Shown piece by piece: positions 57,483 to 64,000 of a DNA stretch of 64,000 bases. The position numbers were made by a program, and so were the translations under genes. The notes beneath the pieces are model-generated. The model was not told the origin of the DNA. It saw only the letters and a list, made by a program, of their open reading frames with translations, and did no database searches. Position 1 is the first letter of the stretch. Each line of letters opens with the position of its first letter. Location: the NCBI RefSeq assembly GCF_000421965.1, contig NZ_ATAY01000031.1, positions 152,814 through 216,813 of the forward strand, given 5' to 3'. This DNA comes from Ruminiclostridium papyrosolvens C7. Lineage in GTDB: Bacteria; Bacillota; Clostridia; Acetivibrionales; DSM-1351.

Positions 57483-58670
57483 TTAGTCTATGGCTTCAAT
57501 ACTTGCTTCTATGTCAACATCGGTGTTATAATCTACACCTTCAAATTCAAAGCCGAAAAGTCTGAAAAACTCTTTTCTGTAGCCTTCAATATCAGTAATG
57601 TCTTTTACATTATCGTTATTAGCTTCATTCCAGAGTTTTGTCACCGCAGCCTGAACCTCTGGCTGCATTTCCAGATCATCCATACAAATTCTGCCCTTGC
57701 TGTCCAGCTTCAAATCCCCTGAATAGATCCTGTCACTGAACATTCTGTACATTTGTTCAATACAGCCCTCATGAAGATTTTTTTCTTTCATTACTTTAAA
57801 TAATGCACTAATATAAAGAGATATAACTGGTATGGCTGCACTGGCTTGAGTTACAACCGCCTTATTAATGGATACATAAGCTTTTCCGCCGATACCCTTA
57901 AGATTCTCGTTTATTTTTACCACAGTAGACTCAAGGTCATCCTTGGCTTTTCCGATAGTTCCCTCTCTGTAAACAGAATGAGTCATTTCAGGGCCTACGT
58001 AGGAATATGCAAGTGTAATTACATTGTCATCAAGTACATCGGCATCTTTAAGAGCGTCCATCCACATTGCCCAGTCCTCACCACCCATTACTGCAATAGT
58101 TTGTCTTATTTCATCTTCGTTAGCAGGCTCAATGGTGATTTCAGAAACAAGCTGTGTATGAAAGTCTACCGTTTTTGATGTATACACTTTGCCTATAGGC
58201 TTTATAACAGAATTGAATACCTCACCTGTTGCAGGATGCGTCCTTCTTGGGGAAGCCAGACTGTAAACTACCATGTCTACCTTACCAAGGTCTTTTTTTA
58301 TCAAATCTATAGTTTTCTGCTTTATTTCATTTGAAAAGGCATCACCATTTATACTTTTTGCATACAGTCCTTCTTCTTTTGCTATCTTTTCAAAAGCTGC
58401 TGAATTGTACCATCCTGCAGAAGCTGTTTTATTTTTGGATGCAGGCCTTTCAAAGAATATACCGATTGTGGCTGCTCCGCACCCAAAGGCAGCAGTTATT
58501 CTGGATGCAAGTCCATAACCAGTCGAAGCTCCAATAACCAGTACTTTTTTAGCACCATTTACCTTTTTCTGATTTTTAACATACTCAACCTGTTTCCTGA
58601 CACTATATTCACAGCCGGCAGGGTGAGATGTTGTACAAATGAATCCACGGAATTTAGGTGTAACTATCAT
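57483..58670 (-). CDS. fabV: trans-2-enoyl-CoA/ACP reductase, FabV/TER type
   Basis: A 395-residue NADH-dependent reductase of the extended SDR-like family. Motifs: an N-terminal FICTTSHPAGCE, a nucleotide-binding KKVLVIGASTGYGLASRI, SLASPRRTHP, and the active-site Tyr/Lys pair in YSYVGPEMTHSVYREGTIGKAKDD. FabV reduces the enoyl group in fatty acid synthesis; related TER acts on crotonyl-CoA. A perfect AAGGAGG site is present. It stands alone. Confidence 0.95.
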   Translation of the reverse strand: MIVTPKFRGFICTTSHPAGCEYSVRKQVEYVKNQKKVNGAKKVLVIGASTGYGLASRITAAFGCGAATIGIFFERPASKNKTASAGWYNSAAFEKIAKEEGLYAKSINGDAFSNEIKQKTIDLIKKDLGKVDMVVYSLASPRRTHPATGEVFNSVIKPIGKVYTSKTVDFHTQLVSEITIEPANEDEIRQTIAVMGGEDWAMWMDALKDADVLDDNVITLAYSYVGPEMTHSVYREGTIGKAKDDLESTVVKINENLKGIGGKAYVSINKAVVTQASAAIPVISLYISALFKVMKEKNLHEGCIEQMYRMFSDRIYSGDLKLDSKGRICMDDLEMQPEVQAAVTKLWNEANNDNVKDITDIEGYRKEFFRLFGFEFEGVDYNTDVDIEASIEAID

Positions 58671-58818
58671 AAAATCCTCCTTGAATTTCAGCTTTATATA
58701 TCATAAGCCGGATTAATGCTTAACATATTATTTTTTAGTCTACACTGTATATTATAGCACAATATGATGTGATTTAAAACTAGATATTAATACTTGGTAC
58801 TAATTATTATCACTTTAC

Positions 58819-59844
58819 TTATTCAAAAGACACATAATAGCTTCCGCAATTGCCTCCGGGCAACATAAATTTGAAATTCGCAGTTTCTTCATACCCTAAA
58901 TCCTCTATCCAGAACATACCCGTTGTAATCTTTTCACCAACTATCCAAGGGCCATTGTTGACGCTGTAAACAAGTGTTGCATATGGCCTGTCCTGGCTCC
59001 ACTTGGGATTTATTATTATTTTCTTATTAGCAGCATGGTTTATTGTTATATTGTAAACAACACCATAGTTTCCGGCGTGATATTTTGATGTACCCGGTTT
59101 TGAGTTTATTACACCATCGTACTCATATGTATTAAGTAATGAAGGCCATTCACAAAGGTTTGTAATGTTGCTTGAATCCCCATCAAGTGTAACATTTTTC
59201 TCCGTGTAACCTAATTCACCGCAAAAACCATGTCCTATCCCCTTTAACGGAAGGGGTTCTTTAAAAATATCTTCAGCAGTTTTTGATTGTCCGGCTGCAA
59301 ATACCCTCAACCAAACTCCAAATTTCTGATTTGATTTAAACTGAGCTCTGCCGTACACAAATTCAGAAAACCCGGGTGTAAATCTGAAGTCATCTGACCA
59401 TACTATTTTCTTTTCTCCGGGATTAAGTATAATAGTTTGATATTCTGCATTCTGAAAGTTTTTTAGCACCTGTGAAGTATCTTCAATAACAGCAAAATTA
59501 TATCCATCCAGTGTTGCAGTACAACTTCCTTTATAAGTTATTATTGCGGGGTTTGGACCTTTGTTCATCATTGCCACTCCGACCCTGCAAGCTCCTGAAT
59601 TGGACCAAGCGTTATACAAATGGTGATAAAATTCAACATCCTTATAAGAATTCCCAAGGTTTGTACCGTACAAATATACCAATTGGCCCGCATTAAGGCC
59701 AAAGGACTCCGGATTATTAACATAAATTAAATGGTTTCCACTGCTTGAAAAAGTTGAACCGGTTAATGCATATGATGTAAAGCTAAAAAATAAACATAAA
59801 GTAAAGATAATACAAATAAGCCTGATTAAGTTTGTTTTTTTCAT
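58819..59844 (-). CDS. secreted protein of unknown function
   Basis: A 341-residue protein with a signal peptide (LIRLICIIFTLCLFFSFTSYALTGS). The mature part is beta-rich and Trp/Tyr-containing with no known catalytic motif (SSSGNHLIYVNNPESFGLNAGQ, FTPGFSEFVYGRAQF, NPKWSQDRPYATLVYS, LPGGNCGSYYVSFE). AGGAGG lies five bases before the ATG at 59844. It could be a surface or carbohydrate-binding protein. It lies alone next to fabV. Confidence 0.7.
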   Translation of the reverse strand: MKKTNLIRLICIIFTLCLFFSFTSYALTGSTFSSSGNHLIYVNNPESFGLNAGQLVYLYGTNLGNSYKDVEFYHHLYNAWSNSGACRVGVAMMNKGPNPAIITYKGSCTATLDGYNFAVIEDTSQVLKNFQNAEYQTIILNPGEKKIVWSDDFRFTPGFSEFVYGRAQFKSNQKFGVWLRVFAAGQSKTAEDIFKEPLPLKGIGHGFCGELGYTEKNVTLDGDSSNITNLCEWPSLLNTYEYDGVINSKPGTSKYHAGNYGVVYNITINHAANKKIIINPKWSQDRPYATLVYSVNNGPWIVGEKITTGMFWIEDLGYEETANFKFMLPGGNCGSYYVSFE

Positions 59845-60048
59845 TTGTCCCTCCTGCACCGGCAAAGTTTAAGCCTAGCAGGCAAGAACCTGTAGGCTTA
59901 AACTGCTCTGAATCCGTATTTATTAAATATTTATGTTAAGTATAAGCAAAAAATGGAAATTTAACAAGTTATATATTTAATTATATTTTCTATTAGAAGA
60001 AATTACGACGGGAATACTCTTTATTCCGTCATAGTATGCAGGATAACA

Positions 60049-60090
60049 AAAAAAGACCCGTCAGGAAAACCTGTCGGGTCTTTTTTTGCA
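60049..60090 (-). terminator. terminator of gap, preceded by a second hairpin
   Basis: A 15-bp stem with one mismatch, AAAAGACCCGTCAGG/CCTGTCGGGTCTTTT, with long A and T runs. A second hairpin, GACGG..AAT/ATTCCGTC (60007-60030), lies just downstream, giving a tandem end. Confidence 0.8.
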
Positions 60091-60116
60091 CTTCACAGTG
60101 CTTATTTTATCTTTAA

Positions 60117-61139
<1,023 letters not shown>

Positions 61140-61219
61140 CTAAGTTTTTTTTATTAATTAGTCAAGCAAATTAATGCTTATCGACAAAATAATTGGTTTC
61201 CTTTTCCTAAACCAAAATA

Positions 61220-61248
61220 ATTCTATAATATTTCAAAAACATTTTCAA
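61220..61248 (-). promoter_or_regulatory. promoter of gap
   Basis: On the minus strand, TTGAAA (61243-61248), a 17-bp spacer and TAGAAT (61220-61225), with a leader of about 85 nt. Confidence 0.6.
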
Positions 61249-61276
61249 TAGTATATACGCTTAATTTAATAATTAT

Positions 61277-62188
61277 TTAACAAACTTCTATTGTGTATTT
61301 TTCTATTAAATGATCGGGATTATAGGATAATTTGGCCTTTCTTAACCCTGCAATTCCCATGTCCTGTTCTCTATTTACATACTCCATATGGAGCCATTCA
61401 TTGTTTATAAACTGTTGATTTATCAATGTGTAAATACCGTGAATTTCAGCGTTTGCCTTTTCAACGTGAATTACTGCGGTATTTTTATTAAGCTGTTCTC
61501 CAACCGTAAAAGCCTCTGTTTCACCGTTAACCCTGATTAATCCGCCTTTTAAGCCAAGTAGTCCGTAGTTGTCAAGGAGTTCATGGTTTGCGATTCTTTC
61601 ATGGGAAAGGCTTTCATTACCTGATTGTGCTCTCTGGAGGTACCATTTTTCTACTATATTCTTGCAATCCTGTATATTTGCCGGTGTTATTTCTTCATAC
61701 TCAAAGCTGTAAAGTTTTTTGAACCTGTTAATGTGGTTCCTCTTGCCGTCAAGCTTCTTTCCAGCCAATGTTGACAAACTTTTCACAGTATACACATAAT
61801 CAGCATTGTCTCTATCTTCTGTAGCGTTATACTCGATTCCGATTTCGTCAAGAATTTCCTTTTGCTGTTTGGTAACTCTTGAGAATATTAAATTCCATCC
61901 CTGTGAAGCAAAGTACTCCTTAATTGCGTATATAGTCTTTTTTAATTCTTCTCCTTTTTTGTAATCTCCTACTGGGAAAAAGCAAAAAGGATTTAAATCA
62001 TCCCTTACTGACATTATGCATAAAAAATCATTTATTATTCCGAATCTTATTTTATAGTGATCCTTCCACATGAAAAAATTTGTAAAATTCATTTCAGATG
62101 CAAGGACATCGGCTGTTTCAAAATATTTATCGAAACACTCCTTGTCGTTAATAGATATTTCCTTATCTATTAAAGTAGTTTGCAACAT
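61277..62188 (-). CDS. DUF2156 / phosphatidylglycerol lysyltransferase C-terminal-type acyltransferase
   Basis: A 303-residue GNAT-like protein with the DUF2156 pattern: FTNFFMWKDHYKIRF, FPVGDY, LDGKRNHINRFKKLY, GLKGGLIRVNGETEAFTVGE, and ending GLRKAKLSYNPDHLIEKY. Lone domains of this kind are common in Clostridia, and most have no known substrate. It lies 32 bp after the M20 peptidase gene, probably co-transcribed. Confidence 0.87.
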   Translation of the reverse strand: MLQTTLIDKEISINDKECFDKYFETADVLASEMNFTNFFMWKDHYKIRFGIINDFLCIMSVRDDLNPFCFFPVGDYKKGEELKKTIYAIKEYFASQGWNLIFSRVTKQQKEILDEIGIEYNATEDRDNADYVYTVKSLSTLAGKKLDGKRNHINRFKKLYSFEYEEITPANIQDCKNIVEKWYLQRAQSGNESLSHERIANHELLDNYGLLGLKGGLIRVNGETEAFTVGEQLNKNTAVIHVEKANAEIHGIYTLINQQFINNEWLHMEYVNREQDMGIAGLRKAKLSYNPDHLIEKYTIEVC

Positions 62189-62220
62189 ATATATCCCCCT
62201 GTTAGCTGCCTCGTTGTCAG

Positions 62221-63333
62221 TTATTTGACGTTTTGTATAATTGCAGTAAGATAAGTAACGGCATCTATCATATCCTTAATTGATATCTGTTCTTTAACAC
62301 TGTGTACATTGGTCATACCAACGCTCAAATCAACTGCTTCAATTCCTTTTGAGTTAATAATGTTTGTGTCGCTACCGCCTCCGGTAACTACTGCCTCAAA
62401 TTCAATACCACAGTCTGCTGCTGCTGACTTCATTATACTTATAATTCCCGAATCCGTCGGTAAATTGAAAGCAGGATATTCCACTTCATAGTCAAATTCA
62501 ACCTGTCCGCCGAATTTTTCTGCTGCCTGTACAAAACAGTCTTTCATATGGTCAGTCTGCGCCTGCAGCTTATCCTGCTGTCTGCTTCTGGCTTCACCTT
62601 CAATCTCAACTCTGTCGCATACAATGTTTGTAGCTGTTCCGCCGTGAATTATGCCAATGTTTGCTGTTGTTTCCTCGTCAATTCTTCCAAGCTTCATGTT
62701 TGCCATAGCGTAAGCCATAATTGTAAATGCGCTTATTCCGTTTTCAGGCTCCATACCGGCATGAGCAGCTTTACCTTTTATTACCACATTTATCTTGTGG
62801 TGTGAAGGAGCTTTTACGGCTGCTGAACCTATTCTTCCGTCGCTGTCTAATATGAATCCGTATTTTGCATGTATTTTGCTGTAGTCCAGATTTTTTGCAC
62901 CAAGTAATCCGACTTCTTCAGCTACAGTGAATACTATCTGTATATCACCGTGAGGAATGTTCTCCTCTTTGAGAATTTTCATTGTCTCCAATATAATTGC
63001 TATCCCGGAAGCATCATCTCCTCCCAGAATTGTTGTTCCATCTGTTTTGATTATATCTCCGTCCACAATGGCTTTTTTTCCAATTCCGGGAACTACAGTG
63101 TCCATATGTGCACCAAGCATAATAGCAGGAACATTCTTGGTTCCTTTAACGGTGCATAATATATTTCCGCTGTTTCCGTCAATTTTCTCTCCTGCATTGT
63201 CCTCTACAGGCATATATCCCATATTTTCAAGCTTTCGCTTCAGAGTATCGCACATTTGTCTTTCTTTTCCCGACAAGCTATCTATTTTAACCAATTCCAA
63301 AAATTCCTCAACAAGTCTGGTTCTATTAACCAT
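62221..63333 (-). CDS. M20-family metallopeptidase (PepT-like)
   Basis: A 370-residue di-zinc enzyme: GAHMDTV (metal His/Asp), GGDDASGIAIIL (metal Asp), FTVAEEVGLLGAKNLD (catalytic Glu pair), a dimerisation insert with HAGMEPENGISA, and a late His in TNVHSVKEQ. It resembles the tripeptidase T-like group. The ATG at 63333 follows AGAGGG; the longer frame has no site. Confidence 0.92.
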   Translation of the reverse strand: MVNRTRLVEEFLELVKIDSLSGKERQMCDTLKRKLENMGYMPVEDNAGEKIDGNSGNILCTVKGTKNVPAIMLGAHMDTVVPGIGKKAIVDGDIIKTDGTTILGGDDASGIAIILETMKILKEENIPHGDIQIVFTVAEEVGLLGAKNLDYSKIHAKYGFILDSDGRIGSAAVKAPSHHKINVVIKGKAAHAGMEPENGISAFTIMAYAMANMKLGRIDEETTANIGIIHGGTATNIVCDRVEIEGEARSRQQDKLQAQTDHMKDCFVQAAEKFGGQVEFDYEVEYPAFNLPTDSGIISIMKSAAADCGIEFEAVVTGGGSDTNIINSKGIEAVDLSVGMTNVHSVKEQISIKDMIDAVTYLTAIIQNVK

Positions 63334-63414
63334 TTTAACCCTCTCTTCGATTCCACTATTTTTATTATACTTTTTTAATATACCCATTTTTTATAGTTAA
63401 ACACCATAATATTT

Positions 63415-63909
63415 TTACCACTCATATTTTACCATATGTCCCTCAAGCTTCATTTCTTTGAAATTCTGCTGTCTTAGGGCCTCATATAAAACGATTGCAA
63501 CAGAATTTGAAAGATTAAGGGACCTAATGCCGTTTTTCATAGGTATTCTTACGCAATACTCCTTATTCTCTCTCAACAGTTCCTCTGGAAGGCCTGCTGT
63601 TTCCTTTCCGAACAGAATAAAACAATCGTCATCAAACTGTACGTCACAGTAGTTATTTACTGCTTTAGTGGTTGAATAATAGAAGGTTTTTCCCAGAAAA
63701 TTTTCAAAAAACTCGTCAAGGCTGTTATAATATCTGACATCTGCCTCATCCCAGTAGTCAAGTCCGGCTCTTTTCAGATATTTGTCCTCTATGGAAAATC
63801 CAAGAGGCCCCACAAGATGCAGCACAGTTCCCGTTGCTGCACAGGTTCTCACTATATTTCCTGTATTCTGTGGAATTTCGGGTTCCACCAGTACTATATT
63901 AAGTGGCAT
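63415..63909 (-). CDS. trmL: tRNA (cytidine(34)-2'-O)-methyltransferase
   Basis: A 164-residue SPOUT-class methyltransferase: IVLVEPEIPQNTGNIVRTCAATG, LVGPLGFSIEDKYLKRAGLDYW, LFGKETAGLPEELL, and the trefoil-knot end RSLNLSNSVAIVLYEALRQ. It methylates the wobble base of Leu tRNAs. It starts the run that continues with the M20 peptidase. Confidence 0.95.
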   Translation of the reverse strand: MPLNIVLVEPEIPQNTGNIVRTCAATGTVLHLVGPLGFSIEDKYLKRAGLDYWDEADVRYYNSLDEFFENFLGKTFYYSTTKAVNNYCDVQFDDDCFILFGKETAGLPEELLRENKEYCVRIPMKNGIRSLNLSNSVAIVLYEALRQQNFKEMKLEGHMVKYEW

Positions 63910-63964
63910 ATTTAATCACATTCCTTTCAGTAACATATCAAAGAATCTACTAAAATAAACATAC

Positions 63965-64000
63965 AATAAAAAGATGGCTTTAATAACCATTCTTTTTATT
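63965..64000. terminator. possible terminator at the window edge
   Basis: AATAAAAAGATGG pairs with CCATTCTTTTTATT with one bulge; the A/T runs on both sides suit either strand. It may end a gene beyond the window. Confidence 0.4.

Overview
The window is about 64 kb of AT-rich DNA from an anaerobic, cellulose- and pectin-degrading member of the Clostridia, most like Ruminiclostridium (the Clostridium cellulolyticum/papyrosolvens group). The evidence is a pectate lyase with a type I cellulosomal dockerin, a GH9 cellulase, a multi-subunit [FeFe] hydrogenase, a glycyl-radical pyruvate formate-lyase, and Clostridia-type housekeeping genes. This assignment is an inference from gene content. About 50 protein genes are supported and nearly all lie on the minus strand. 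No tRNA, rRNA, insertion sequence or CRISPR array was seen.

Layout. 0-4 kb: a partial HD-domain gene diverges from pflB, which sits behind a ZTP (pfl-motif) riboswitch with an overlapping terminator. 4-11.4 kb: a GH9 lipoprotein, a membrane alpha/beta hydrolase beside a frameshifted paralogue, a pair of DUF-type genes and a PNPOx-like gene under a palindromic operator. 11.4-16.6 kb: a hydrogenase operon of the Hnd/Hyd type with an HATPase-domain gene embedded in it. 16.7-21.5 kb: a chemoreceptor, DUF1292, ruvX, ireB and mtaB. 21.6-25 kb: a PL1-dockerin-PL9 pectinase and a glycosyltransferase. 25-34.3 kb: an HPr-fold protein lacking the phosphorylatable His, DUF523, rnr, a response regulator/kinase/lipoprotein set, a polysaccharide deacetylase, an HD protein and secG.

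34.3-42.8 kb: eno, gpmI and a single-chain PGK-TIM fusion (glycolysis; gap lies separately at 60-61 kb), interrupted by regulators and by an unidentified 135-bp element with long imperfect terminal complementarity. 42.8-54.5 kb is the most unusual part: a pentapeptide-repeat protein; a TolC-like secreted coiled-coil protein, an HlyD adaptor and a C39-peptidase ABC exporter; two small uncharacterised genes; a 51-residue double-glycine-leader peptide behind a leader terminator; an AgrC/AgrA-like two-component pair in which the kinase is frameshifted in its ATPase domain; and a SecA paralogue joined to the galT-galK operon. 57-64 kb: fabV, a secreted protein of unknown function, gap, a DUF2156 protein, an M20 peptidase and trmL.

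How the parts fit. Extracellular polysaccharide breakdown (GH9, PL1/PL9), galactose use (galKT), lower glycolysis (gap, pgk-tpi, gpmI, eno), PFL and hydrogenase form a saccharolytic fermentation. The 43-54 kb locus looks like a peptide-signalling or bacteriocin export system with an unusual set of partners, and is the best candidate for an undescribed system here.
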